A stretch of 64,000 nt of DNA from Nansenia antarctica (GCA_963989245.1 OZ022341.1:64032729-64096728), one strand, 5' to 3'; counted from the first letter of the stretch, positions 19,645 to 29,683 are shown. Program-made: numbers and translations. Notes: a model not told the origin generated them from the sequence alone.

Positions 19645-19725
19645 CGCTTCGCGCACTAGGTGGGCCGCGAATACTGTAGAGATGTGTAAAGTGGGCCGTG
19701 AGTCCAAAAAGGTTGGGAACCGCTG
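19645..19725 (+). mobile_element. 3' end of a hAT-type element (fragment)
   Basis: The segment with GTGGGCCGTGAGTCC ends AAAAAGGTTGGGAACCGCTG, the usual right-hand hAT end (inverse of CAGNGGTTCCCAACCTTTTT). No left end is visible nearby. Confidence 0.5.
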
Positions 19726-19794
19726 CATTAGACTATCAAAGCAGGACACCGGAGATATCTGCGCGTTTGTCACAGGACGACAGTGAGTTGCGCA

Positions 19795-19857
19795 TTGAGT
19801 TGCATCTTGTAAGAAATGCGCTATACAAATAAAATTTGATTTGATTTGATTTGATTC
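19795..19857 (+). repeat. LINE/SINE 3' tail with (TTTGA)n
   Basis: GCGCTATACAAATAAAATTT followed by repeated GATTT is the familiar 3' end of fish L2-related LINE or SINE copies. Related tails are at 30130-30192 (plus) and 54753-54830 (minus). Confidence 0.6.
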
Positions 19858-20284
19858 CTCTGCCCGGCGTCAGTCCAATGGAATCGTCAAGCACAGCCTT
19901 CCCCATATAAATACATCGGTGCACGATTACAGAGATGTACAATCATGTTTATTTAAAAATAAATTGTGGTGTTTGACAGCGGATGATGGTAGACATATTT
20001 AATGTAAAGTTATCTATCTAAAGTTATCTATCCACAGGCTGATATGTGCATGATAGGCGCAAATTCCCCCCCTTGGTGGTATATGACGCTATATGTATTG
20101 CGGCACTTATTATACCAAAACAACTCGCAATCTAATCCGAGCAGTTGTTATTATGTAATATTATCTATGGATGTGCCATTTTTGATGGAGGGCAGTGAGC
20201 GGGAGACTCATCAAGGACATGTTAATTAATGCAGTGTTCCTGTCACATCGGATTTCGTAACGCCATAAAAATATATCTGTGCTG

Positions 20285-20326
<42 letters not shown>
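20285..20326. repeat. (TA)n microsatellite
   Basis: A pure TA dinucleotide run of about 40 bp. Confidence 0.95.
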
Positions 20327-20328
<2 letters not shown>

Positions 20329-20983
20329 ATTACATGTTATAAGGTTGATCTGCGCATGATAGTGCTGCATTTTGACATATTTCATGTTTCCGCCCGTTGA
20401 TGGTATATGACGCTATAGTCAGTCCCAATGGTCCAAAAGTCAAGCGCTTCGTAACACAGACGGGGTGAATTTTATGAATGAAAGTGAAAGTTCTGTCACA
20501 AAACGCCGTTACGTATCCTCACACATTTTTAAGTGGGTATATGGAAATCCTTGGCCTTTCCTAGTGGGTATACGGCATAGTCCTGCGTATCACCTAGACT
20601 ACACCACTGGAGCACAGGTTTCATACAGGTTAGAGCTTATTCTGTCATGGTCTGATAATGAAGCATTGTTCTTTTTTATTTGATGACTTGTTTGATCGAT
20701 TGATAGCGTTCAAGTTCATTCAATCGCAAGCGTCAATGCTTTTCTACGATACTACGTGTAATGTCACTTGGACATAGAATAATAAGACACTTGAGTCTGG
20801 GTTCAACAAAGGTATAACCAGTTTACTTCGGTTCTCTCGACACCTGTCAGTCACCTACTGGTATATCACAAACTCTCTCTAAGGCGCATGCGCTGTCCTG
20901 ACTATGAATTAACCCATTCATTACACTACGGATGACGTCGTGAAGGGTTGTCCCATTTCCCCCGGGGAACCACTATGGCTATG

Positions 20984-21041
20984 GCTCCAAAACGAGTGAC
21001 TCCAAAACTAGTGACTCCAAAACTAGTGACTCCAAAACGAG
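20984..21041 (+). repeat. 15-bp tandem repeat near the Harbinger-like right end
   Basis: About three and a half units of AGTGACTCCAAAACT with small changes. In copy 1 the corresponding place has a single GAGTGACACTCGAAAACGAG, so the repeat expanded in copy 2. Confidence 0.85.
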
Positions 21042-21184
21042 CCGAAGTGGTAAAAAAGAGAATCGGGATTGGGCCTACCTGTCATTATCTACCTGTCATC
21101 TGTCAGTGGGGTTGTCAGCTAACCCTCAGGAAACTAAATTGCAGGGCTGACACGTTTAAATAGCTAAACAATAATCATAATAAT

Positions 21185-22312
21185 TGTTATGAAGGCCCAC
21201 AATTTAGGGCCAGTTAGTTTCCCCAAATCAGCCCTATTTTGCCCCTGTTATTTCCTTAATTATTTTCCATACTATTCATGTACGTTTTCATGAAGGTGTA
21301 TGTATTGTTATTGTAATTGTATAAGTTCTGTCTTAGATTTGTTCAGTATTGTGCAAGCGCCAGATTAGTGGGCGTGGTTTTGATTGGCGTACGTGACTTG
21401 ATGTATGTCCGGTTGGTGTCTATAGCGACGGAAGTGGTCTGTGCGTTAGAGTGACGAGAGTGAGAAGGAGAAGGAGCCCGAGGTGGAGATAGAGTACATC
21501 ACAGAGGAACCAGAGATCTTCGACCCCAACTTCATCTTCTTCAAGAGGATCTTCGAGGCCTTCAAGCTGACAGACGACGTGAAGAAGAGTTCGGAGTTTT
21601 TAGTGAGTTAACAGCGCTAGCCCAGTTTAGCTGTGTCACCGTTAGCCAGCCTTGCTAGCCGCCGGCTGCTAACGTTGGCGCATAGCGAGACCAAAGCCAA
21701 ACAAAGCCGTCGCCTCCGAGGTGGATTGCGACCGACCGCTAACACCACCGGAGCTGACCGTGGACCACCGGACCTGAACCATTCACACCTCGTCGTTTGC
21801 TACGAAGAAGCCCCTTTCCCTTCGAATTGCAACGTCACTCCCCCCCCTTGTCTGCTGCCTTCCTCGAGTCGCATGCGGGCTCCGACCAGGCCTCAACGCG
21901 CTCATTTTCAGTCCGGGACTCTAAGCCTTTTCAGGCCAGGTACTGTGTGTGAGTGAGTGAGTGAGTGTGTGTGTGGCCGGCGGGGAGGGAGTATATTGGG
22001 ATGTATATATAAGTTGTATAAATAAATGTGTTTGTTTATATTTGATACATTGCTGTGTGTTTAGTTGTCTGTATTGTTTAGTTTAACAGCAAATCTAGTA
22101 TTGGGTTTAAGTATTGTCTTATCGTGTGATTAACTGAGTTATAGCTTGTATTATAATATATATTATATATATATATAACTGTGATATGCTAGTCTAAAGG
22201 GTTGCTGGCGCCCCCTGCCTCTATCCTCCTACACTGCCGATTTAGCTCAGAGTTAGTTAGATAACCAGCCCTTCCTAAAATTCTACAGTCCTTTAGCTAC
22301 TCCCTGGTTACA
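21185..22312 (+). repeat. BEL copy 1 5' LTR
   Basis: 1128 bp from TGTTATGAAGG to GGTTACA. It carries the SF3B2-like insert (21450-21587), a long GC-rich middle part, a GT/GAGT-rich stretch and AATAAA near 22021. A 107-codon frame from a GTG at 21633 exists but has no ATG and no recognised domain. Confidence 0.93.
21450..21587 (+). other. sf3b2: Captured SF3B2 coding fragment inside BEL LTR
   Basis: The frame starting AGT GAC GAG encodes KEPEVEIEYITEEP followed by EIFDPNFIFFKRIFEAFKL and TDDVKK, nearly the same as a conserved segment of vertebrate splicing factor SF3B2 (from memory: EYVTEEPEIYEPNFIFF...). Homology ends at VKK, after which a short unrelated tail reaches a stop. There is no ATG, and a TAG lies two codons upstream. 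The same piece is in all five BEL LTRs here. It sits 15-30 bp after a TATA-like site in the array LTRs, so it is probably transcribed as leader sequence. It was most likely captured from host mRNA during reverse transcription. Confidence 0.85.
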
Positions 22313-22314
22313 AT

Positions 22315-22331
22315 TGGTCCTTCGAGCCGGA
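22315..22331 (+). promoter_or_regulatory. BEL primer-binding site, tRNA-Tyr type
   Basis: TGGTCCTTCGAGCCGGA starts two bases after the LTR. It is complementary to the 3' end of vertebrate tRNA-Tyr plus CCA. The array copies have the same site at 35139 and 41038. Confidence 0.85.
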
Positions 22332-22350
22332 TAGGTTGTGTAGTGATAGC

Positions 22351-25300
22351 ATGGCTGAGCGCAGCCAACCAGACAAGACAGTTACCCCCCTTTCTCCGCC
22401 CCCTGAGCCAGAGCCACGACCACAGAGAGTCCCGCGGTTGCCTCAGAGGTTACAAGAGTATGAGCTTGAGCTCGAAAGCTCACTGAGTGGTAGTGAGGAG
22501 CGCACTCCACGGGATACAGTGGTCGGAGAGGCCGAGGTGTCCGCCGGCGCGCGGGTGGCTAGCACCGAGACAGCCATCAAAGAGCACCAGCCTGAGGATG
22601 AGATGGCAGAACAGCAGGGTTTTGCCGTAGAAACGGAAGAGCAGGAAGGAGAGGCCCGGTCTGACAGCGCCTGCGGGCGGAAGAGGGAGGGCCTCAGCCT
22701 TAACGATCTGCCTCCCAGTACGGCGCGCTCGAGACCTAGCTCCTGCCGTTCAGTGGCTTCCTCCCGGTCCAGGGTTTCCGTGGGCAGTTCTGCCTCTGGG
22801 GCGGATAGCATGCACTCCAGAGGGAGTAGTGCCGCGCTGTCAGAATGTATGCGCCAACAGGCCGAGATGGCGTTAGAGCGGGAACGCCTCCAGTTCGAGC
22901 GCGAGCGCCTCCAGATGGAAGGCGCGGCGGAGAGGCAGCGCCAGGAGGCGCTAGAACGTGAACGCCTCCAGATGGAAGGAGCGGAACGTGCGGCGGAGAG
23001 ACAGCGCCAGGAGGCGTTAGAGAGGGAACGCATCCAGTTCGAGCGCGAGCGCCTCCAGATGGAGAGGGCGGAACGCGCGGCGGAGAGGCAGCGCCAGGAG
23101 GCGCTAGAACGTGAACGCCTCCAGATGGAGCGCGACCGCCTCCAGATGGAGAGAGAGCAACTGCACGCGGAGAAGATGGAGGAAGTGATGCAGACCATGC
23201 GCGACGTGTGCATCAGCAGAGCTCCGTCGGCCCGTAGCTCCAGAGCATCATCCGCACGGCCCTCTCGAGTGCCATCTCCTGAACCCCCCGCCGATGGCTC
23301 CATGACCCCCGCCATGACTGTCCAACTACAGGCCCAGCTGACCACCTTGAAGGAAGAGGACCAGGGACCCGACCGCTACGCGGCCCAGAGGGAGCCAGCG
23401 TCGCTGCCCGGGAGGGGAGCCATTCCCCAAGAGCGTAGCACACCCCTAGGTCCTCCAGTGAACCAAAAGGCATGCAGGCCGGACACCCAGACAGTCACTC
23501 CAGCCCCGATCATCCACTACAGGATGTTTCCCCAGGTGGAGGGACCCAAGTTCCCCTTCTTCAAGGACGAGGACAGGAGCCAGTATGTGGAACTACGCAT
23601 CTGCCTAGACACGCTCTTGGACGACTCCTGCTCAGAGTCCTACAAATATGCGATTCTCCTTCAGCATGTGAGGAACCCCAGAGCCCACAACATGGTTCTG
23701 GCCCATGCCTCCGCACCGACACCTTACACCAGAGCGCTCGCCGACTTGGATGCCCGCTACGGTCGTCCCTGGAACCACGCCCTTGCTGAACTGCAAGCCC
23801 TCGAACAGCAGGCCCCCATCAAGGATGAACGGGCGCTGGATGACTTCGCGCTCCGCGTTTACACCTTGGTTGGAATGCTGAAGACGCAGGGCCCAGCTGG
23901 CGCCAGCGAGATCAACAGCACCTCCAACGTAGAGCGGCTGCTCCGCAAGATCCCACGCTTCCGGCAGGAGAGGTTCCGGCGACAGCAGCGCGTTCGTAAC
24001 CCCGGGAAGTTGGGTCTGAGCATGGCTGCCTTCGCGGAGTTCCTACTGGAGGAAGTGCATGACACCAACGTAGACGCCATGGGTTACGCTGAGCCGAAGA
24101 AGGAGAGGGAGAAGGGAGACCGCTGGGACAGGCCGAGCTCGAACAGAGGACGCCCAGTAGGAGTGCTGCACACGGAGGAGGAGCCTCGGAGAGAGAGGAA
24201 AGCCCGACCTGAGGGAAAGGATTCCTCTCAACCCCCTCAAAAGGGACGGAGAGGTCCACCGCCATGTCCGTACTGCACCAGCGAGCACTGGTTCAATGAG
24301 TGCAGTGACTTCAACAACCTGAGTACCGAGGCCAAGCAGAGGTGGCTCGAGGAGAACAAGAGGTGCTGGAACTGTGGGCGCGACCATCTGGCTAGGAACT
24401 GCACCTTGAGGAGAAAGTGCAACCGCTGTGAGGAGGTCCACCTCAACATCCTACACGAGGTCTCCCTCGCCAGGTCCACGGAGGGCACCAGAAGCCCTAG
24501 GTCCGGTAGCGCACCGGAAGAGGAAACACCTGTCTACTATCTAGACCCAACCCAGAGCAGCGGCTCCAAGGTCCTACTGAAGGTGGTGAAGGTCCGACTT
24601 CACCACAACAACGCTGTGTACGACACGTACGCCGTTCTAGACGACGGGTCGGAACGGACCATCCTTCTCCAGGAGGCAGTGCGCCAGCTGGGGCTCCAAG
24701 GGACTGAGGAGAAGCTGACTCTGCGCTTGATACGTCGCGACCTTAAAGAGGTCACCGGGGCGAGAATCAACTTCTCTATCTCCCCGGCGGGGCGGCCGTC
24801 GGACAGATATCGGCTTCAGAATGTCTTCACCGCAGACCAGCTAGCGCTCTCCCGCTACGACTACCCCCTGGAGAGATTACGCGCAAGATATTCCCACCTA
24901 CGGCGAGTAGACCTACATCCGATAGAAGGAGCGGAGCCAACCCTTCTCATCGGCTCGGACAACGCTGCACTGATCGTGTCGCTCCGTCCTCCGCTGAGAG
25001 GACCACGAGGCTGCCCGATGGCTGTTAAGACTGCGCTTGGGTGGGCCCTCCAAGGCGCTACCGAGTGGAGAGATAGAGACGGGAGAGCTACGTCATCCCT
25101 CCATGTCCGAACCGAAGAAGTGCAGACCATCAACTGCCTTCACACCAGTGTGGACTCCATGAATGCGGCGCTACTAGACAACGTCCAGAAGCTGTGGACG
25201 CTAGACGTTGCGCCCTACAAGAATGAGAAGCTCTACGTACGGTCAAAGGAGGACGTCTACGCCATAGACCTCCTTAAAGCAAAGACAGTGCGTATCGAAG

Positions 25301-28300
25301 TCCAGGGCGTGAAGAGATACGTCACACCACTACTCCGAAGAGAACCCATGCCAGAGTTTCGAGTATCCCCTCGAACCGTCCTACAGTGTCTGACCAGCAC
25401 TGAGAAGCGTATGAGGAAGGACGAGGTCCTTGCTGCTTCTTACAGAACGGAGATGAAGAAACTGACGGAGTCCGGTCTGGTGAAGAAGCTTGAGCCAGCC
25501 GAGGCGAACCAGAGTGCCGAGTCTTGGTACCTCCCGCACCACAATGTTCACCACAACGGGAAGAACCGAGTGGTCTTCAACTGTAGCTACCAGGTGGGGA
25601 AGCTCAACCTCAACCACTATCTTCTCCCTGGTCCAACCATGACCCCAGCCCTCTTGGGAGTTCTGGTGCGATTCCGTCAGCAGCCGATCGCAGTCAGTGG
25701 TGACATTAAGCGAATGTTTCACCAGGTCAGGATGTTGGAGGAAGACAAGCCACTCATGAGGTTTCTCTGGAGAGAGGACCCGAGCGACCCCGACCCCTCT
25801 ATCTACCAGTGGGAGGTGCTACCCTTCGGGACAACCTGCAGCCCCTGTTGCGCCACCTATGCGCTACAGACTCACGCCGCGCAGGAGACGGCACCTCCTG
25901 GAGTGTTTGACGCCGTCCATAAGAGCTTTTACGTGGACAACTGCCTCCACAGTTCGAAGACAGCCACGGAAGCCCGCCAGCTAGTCCAGGACCTGCGTGC
26001 TCATCTCCAGGAGGGTGGATTTGAGATCTGCCAGTGGGCCAGCAACGACCCGCAAGTCATCAGAGACCTCCCGGAGGAGGCCACCTCGACCAGCAGCGAG
26101 GCTTGGGTCTCTCACTCACCAGATGATGCTCAGGAGATGACGCTCGGACTTATCTGGCAGTTCCAGACCGACACTCTACGCTATCGCAATAAGCCTGCCA
26201 AGCCCCAACGCGTCACGATGAGAACGATATACAGCACTCTAGCGAGCCAGTACGACCCACTGGGATATATCGCTCCCTTCACGACGATGGCCAAGGTGCT
26301 TGTCCGGGAGCTGTGGGCCCAAGAACGAGGATGGGACGATCCTCTGCCTCGTCACCTAGAAGAGAAGTGGAAGGCCTGGGAGCAGGAACTTCCCACTCTC
26401 CAGCACATCAAGCTGCAGCGGAGCTACTTCCCTCCCTCCACGGACCTAGAGAGGAGTGTCATCACGCTACATGTATTCTGCGACGCCTCGGAGATGGCGT
26501 ACGGGTCCGTGGCATACGTCAGAGCGGCAGAGCTTGGAGGTGAAGTCCACGTCTCGTTTGTCCTGGCACGTTCCCGAGTGGCGCCGAAAAAGCAACAGTC
26601 CATCCCAAGACTGGAGCTGTGTGCTGCCCTGAACGGCGCGCAACTGGGAAGGTTCCTGCTCGACGAGCTCCAGCTACCTCTGATGAGCGTCACCATGTGG
26701 TCAGACTCAACTACCGTCCTCCAGTGGTTGAAGTCCAGCTCATGTCGGTATAAGGTGTTCGTGGGCACCCGAGTCGCAGAGATTCTGGAGTTGACTGAGG
26801 TGAACTGCTGGCGTTATGTAGACACCAAGAGGAACCCTGCTGACGTCATCACGAGAGGGGCAACTCTCCAGGATCTGGCTGAGCCCCACCTGTATCACAC
26901 GGGACCAGACTTCCTACAGGAGCGGGAGTCAGAGTGGCCAGCCACGCCGGCGTTAGCAGAAGACAGAGAGGACAAAGAGCTGCGTAAGACGTTGTTCTGC
27001 GGAGCCACCCAGGTCGTAGACCCTGAGACTACTCCGGGAGAGGAGTGTGAGACGCTCGAAGAGCTGCAGAAGAGGATGTTCTGCTCCAAGGCCGGTCTAC
27101 CCCTAGATACTACGCTCAGCGCCGAAGATTACACCGCGGCGGAGCTCCTGGTGCTGCAGAGTGCCCAACAGGATGCCTTCTCCCGAGAGCTGGAGTGTCT
27201 CGAGAAAGGGAAGCCGATCCCCTCGGACAGTAGACTCCGCGGCTTAGCTCCAGAGCTCGACGGTGTTCTCATTCGCGTGGGTGGCAGACTGCGCCGCGCT
27301 CAAGATCTAGACCTAGACACGAAGCATCCCATCGTGCTTCCCACTAAGCATCAGGTCACCAGATTGGCCATCAAGCACCATGATGACAAAGTGCAGCACG
27401 CGGGTGGAGAGCGTGTCTTCGCGGAGGTACGACGGAGATTCTGGATACTCCATGGACGGGAGGCGGTACGGAGATATCAAAGGTCCTGCTCGGACTGCCA
27501 GAGGTGGCGAGCCACGCCGCCGCAGCCCATGATGTCCGATCTGCCCGAGGACCGGCTGCGACTGAGACAGGCTCCGTTCCACTCTACTGGGGTCGACTGT
27601 TTCGGGCCACTCCTAGTCCGAAACCGGCGAGCCTCCGAAAAGCGGTGGGGCATCATCTACACGTGCCTGACGACGAGAGCAATGCACCTTGAAGTTCTGC
27701 ACCAGCTCACAAGCGACAGCTTCCTCATGTCCTTCAAGAGGTTCACCTCCAGGCGAGGGACCCCTAAGACCCTCCGGTCGGACAGAGGCACCAACTTCGT
27801 CGGTGGTGAGGCCGAGCTGAGGGCGAGCTACGCTGCGATGACTGAGGAGGCCCGTGACAGACTCGCCTCCCAGCAAGTGAAGTTTGAGTTCAACCCCCCA
27901 AATGCTCCACACTTCGGGGGAGCCTGGGAGCGGGAGATTCGCTCAGTAAAGAACGTCCTACGTACCATTCTCGGACAGAAGGTGCCTACCGATGAGGTGC
28001 TCGAGACTGTACTAGCAGAGATTGAGGGCATCTTGGACTCCCGGCCCCTAGGCTATACCTCCAGTGATGTAGCAGATCTGGATCCCATTACGCCCAACTT
28101 CTTGCTGATGGGGCGGCGAGACTCTGCACTGCCTCAGGTAGTCTACGACCCTGCAGAGCTCACCGGAAGAAGATGGTGGAGGCACAGCCAGGTGCTCGCG
28201 GACCAGTTTTGGAGGCAGTTCATACTGCACTACCTGCCGACCCTGCAAGTCAGGCAGAAGTGGACGAGGGAGAGAGACAACTTGTCCGAAGGTGCCGTGG

Positions 28301-28530
28301 TACTGGTGATCGACCAGTCCCTTCCACGCGCCGCCTGGCAGACAGGCAGAGTGACCAAGGTCCTGCCGGGTCCGGATGGAAGGGTGCGGACGGCCATCGT
28401 GGACGTTGGTGGTCGCACTTACACCCGACCTGTGGCACGCCTGATTGAGCTCCCTCAAATTACAAAGGACACTATCACCTCATACCTCACGCTGCTAGAG
28501 CAGCCTAGCCAGTGTGCCTTCCATAGTTAA
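22351..28530 (+). CDS. gag-pol: BEL/Pao Gag-Pol polyprotein, full length
   Basis: I chose the ATG at 22351 (MAERSQPDKT) over an upstream TTG in frame. The product has about 2059 residues. In order: a Glu/Arg/Gln-rich coiled coil built of ERERLQ-type repeats (about 165-305); a DUF1759-like Gag core with FPFFKDEDRSQYVELRICLD (about 400-580); three Cys/His knuckles at about 637, 671 and 689; protease with LDDGSERT (about 763); reverse transcriptase with YVDN at 1194; a Peptidase_A17-like stretch; RNase H with FCDAS near 1376; integrase zinc module (about 1676-1715); integrase core with Asp near 1748, Asp near 1810 and Glu near 1860; and a DUF5641 C-terminus. There are no stops. One frame covers gag and pol, as usual for BEL. 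The RT has YVDN rather than YVDD. Confidence 0.93.
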   Translation: MAERSQPDKTVTPLSPPPEPEPRPQRVPRLPQRLQEYELELESSLSGSEERTPRDTVVGEAEVSAGARVASTETAIKEHQPEDEMAEQQGFAVETEEQEGEARSDSACGRKREGLSLNDLPPSTARSRPSSCRSVASSRSRVSVGSSASGADSMHSRGSSAALSECMRQQAEMALERERLQFERERLQMEGAAERQRQEALERERLQMEGAERAAERQRQEALERERIQFERERLQMERAERAAERQRQEALERERLQMERDRLQMEREQLHAEKMEEVMQTMRDVCISRAPSARSSRASSARPSRVPSPEPPADGSMTPAMTVQLQAQLTTLKEEDQGPDRYAAQREPASLPGRGAIPQERSTPLGPPVNQKACRPDTQTVTPAPIIHYRMFPQVEGPKFPFFKDEDRSQYVELRICLDTLLDDSCSESYKYAILLQHVRNPRAHNMVLAHASAPTPYTRALADLDARYGRPWNHALAELQALEQQAPIKDERALDDFALRVYTLVGMLKTQGPAGASEINSTSNVERLLRKIPRFRQERFRRQQRVRNPGKLGLSMAAFAEFLLEEVHDTNVDAMGYAEPKKEREKGDRWDRPSSNRGRPVGVLHTEEEPRRERKARPEGKDSSQPPQKGRRGPPPCPYCTSEHWFNECSDFNNLSTEAKQRWLEENKRCWNCGRDHLARNCTLRRKCNRCEEVHLNILHEVSLARSTEGTRSPRSGSAPEEETPVYYLDPTQSSGSKVLLKVVKVRLHHNNAVYDTYAVLDDGSERTILLQEAVRQLGLQGTEEKLTLRLIRRDLKEVTGARINFSISPAGRPSDRYRLQNVFTADQLALSRYDYPLERLRARYSHLRRVDLHPIEGAEPTLLIGSDNAALIVSLRPPLRGPRGCPMAVKTALGWALQGATEWRDRDGRATSSLHVRTEEVQTINCLHTSVDSMNAALLDNVQKLWTLDVAPYKNEKLYVRSKEDVYAIDLLKAKTVRIEVQGVKRYVTPLLRREPMPEFRVSPRTVLQCLTSTEKRMRKDEVLAASYRTEMKKLTESGLVKKLEPAEANQSAESWYLPHHNVHHNGKNRVVFNCSYQVGKLNLNHYLLPGPTMTPALLGVLVRFRQQPIAVSGDIKRMFHQVRMLEEDKPLMRFLWREDPSDPDPSIYQWEVLPFGTTCSPCCATYALQTHAAQETAPPGVFDAVHKSFYVDNCLHSSKTATEARQLVQDLRAHLQEGGFEICQWASNDPQVIRDLPEEATSTSSEAWVSHSPDDAQEMTLGLIWQFQTDTLRYRNKPAKPQRVTMRTIYSTLASQYDPLGYIAPFTTMAKVLVRELWAQERGWDDPLPRHLEEKWKAWEQELPTLQHIKLQRSYFPPSTDLERSVITLHVFCDASEMAYGSVAYVRAAELGGEVHVSFVLARSRVAPKKQQSIPRLELCAALNGAQLGRFLLDELQLPLMSVTMWSDSTTVLQWLKSSSCRYKVFVGTRVAEILELTEVNCWRYVDTKRNPADVITRGATLQDLAEPHLYHTGPDFLQERESEWPATPALAEDREDKELRKTLFCGATQVVDPETTPGEECETLEELQKRMFCSKAGLPLDTTLSAEDYTAAELLVLQSAQQDAFSRELECLEKGKPIPSDSRLRGLAPELDGVLIRVGGRLRRAQDLDLDTKHPIVLPTKHQVTRLAIKHHDDKVQHAGGERVFAEVRRRFWILHGREAVRRYQRSCSDCQRWRATPPQPMMSDLPEDRLRLRQAPFHSTGVDCFGPLLVRNRRASEKRWGIIYTCLTTRAMHLEVLHQLTSDSFLMSFKRFTSRRGTPKTLRSDRGTNFVGGEAELRASYAAMTEEARDRLASQQVKFEFNPPNAPHFGGAWEREIRSVKNVLRTILGQKVPTDEVLETVLAEIEGILDSRPLGYTSSDVADLDPITPNFLLMGRRDSALPQVVYDPAELTGRRWWRHSQVLADQFWRQFILHYLPTLQVRQKWTRERDNLSEGAVVLVIDQSLPRAAWQTGRVTKVLPGPDGRVRTAIVDVGGRTYTRPVARLIELPQITKDTITSYLTLLEQPSQCAFHS

Positions 28531-28547
28531 ATGAAACCGAGGGTTTC

Positions 28548-28557
28548 ATGGGGCGGC
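28548..28557 (+). promoter_or_regulatory. BEL polypurine tract (short)
   Basis: ATGGGGCGGC lies directly before the 3' LTR start. It is the likely plus-strand primer. The same sequence precedes the LTRs at 39948 and 45847. Confidence 0.55.
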
Positions 28558-29683
28558 TGTTATGAAGGCCCACAATTTAGGGCCAGTTAGTTTCCCCAAA
28601 TCAGCCCTATTTTGCCCCTGTTATTTCCTTAATTATTTTCCATACTATTCATGTACGTTTTCATGAAGGTGTATGTATTGTTATTGTAATTGTATAAGTT
28701 CTGTCTTAGATTTGTTCAGTATTGTGCAAGCGCCAGATTAGTGGGCGTGGTTTTGATTGGCGTACGTGACTTGATGTATGTCCGGTTGGTGTCTATAGCG
28801 ACGGAAGTGGTCTGTGCGTTAGAGTGACGAGAGTGAGAAGGAGAAGGAGCCCGAGGTGGAGATAGAGTACATCACAGAGGAACCAGAGATCTTCGACCCC
28901 AACTTCATCTTCTTCAAGAGGATCTTCGAGGCCTTCAAGCTGACAGACGACGTGAAGAAGAGTTCGGAGTTTTTAGTGAGTTAACAGCGCTAGCCCAGTT
29001 TAGCTGTGTCACCGTTAGCCAGCCTTGCTAGCCGCCGGCTGCTAACGTTGGCGCATAGCGAGACCAAAGCCAAACAAAGCCGTCGCCTCCGAGGTGGATT
29101 GCGACCGACCGCTAACACCACCGGAGCTGACCGTGGACCACCGGACCTGAACCATTCACACCTCGTCGTTTGCTACGAAGAAGCCCCTTTCCCTTCGAAT
29201 TGCAACGTCACTCCCCCCCCTTGTCTGCTGCCTTCCTCGAGTCGCATGCGGGCTCCGACCAGGCCTCAACGCGCTCATTTTCAGTCCGGGACTCTAAGCC
29301 TTTTCACGCCAGGTACTGTGTGTGAGTGAGTGAGTGAGTGTGTGTGTGGCCGGCGGGGAGGGAGTATATTGGGATGTATATATAAGTTGTATAAATAAAT
29401 GTGTTTGTTTATATTTGATACATTGCTGTGTGTTTAGTTGTCTGTATTGTTTAGTTTAACAGCAAATCTAGTATTGGGTTTAAGTATTGTCTTATCGTGT
29501 GATTAACTGAGTTATAGCTTGTATTATAATATATATTATATATATATAACTGTGATATGCTAGTCTAAAGGGTTGCTGGCGCCCCCTGCCTCTATCCTCC
29601 TACACTGCCGATTTAGCTCAGAGTTAGTTAGATAACCAGCCCTTCCTAAAATTCTACAGTCCTTTAGCTACTCCCTGGTTACA
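28558..29683 (+). repeat. BEL copy 1 3' LTR
   Basis: Matches the 5' LTR almost completely over 1126 bp, including the SF3B2 fragment at 28823-28960. It is two bases shorter in the TA-rich part. Its right edge GGTTACA is followed by the target duplication ATAAT. Confidence 0.93.

Larger units (their letters stand above)
16484..21075. mobile_element. Harbinger-like DNA transposon, copy 2, split by later insertions
   Basis: The left part (16484-16692) matches copy 1 from AATCCCAATTCACC to GCATTGCGAA. The match resumes at 19020 (TCTACAGAAAT) and continues with the AATGCATTATAGACC internal repeats. The right end GAATCGGGATTGGGCC is at 21060-21075. TAC flanks both sides, which is not the usual TTA. 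The left part has three TTAGGG-like units near 16583. The interruption at 16693-19019 is a hAT element; further debris sits at 19645-19860. The stretch 20327-20984 holds no recognisable gene. Confidence 0.65.
21185..29683 (+). mobile_element. Complete BEL/Pao retrotransposon (BEL copy 1)
   Basis: A full 8.5-kb element: 5' LTR 21185-22312, tRNA-Tyr primer site 22315, single gag-pol frame 22351-28530, short purine tract, 3' LTR 28558-29683. ATAAT flanks both ends (21180-21184 and 29684-29688), the 5-bp target duplication. The two LTRs differ by very few bases (for example TTTTCAGG versus TTTTCACG before CCAGG), so insertion was recent. Confidence 0.95.

Noticed and set aside
21633..21956. 107-codon frame in the BEL LTR (96 codons in array LTRs)
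   Set aside because: It begins at GTG, has no ATG in a sensible place and no known domain. It is retained because the LTR is GC-rich and recent; no sign of coding beyond that.
22443..23345. 300-codon minus-strand frame, and 301-codon equivalents in the array copies
   Set aside because: It is antisense to the BEL coiled-coil region, whose repeated GC-rich codons keep the opposite strand open. The product has no recognisable domain and its start is not conserved in context.
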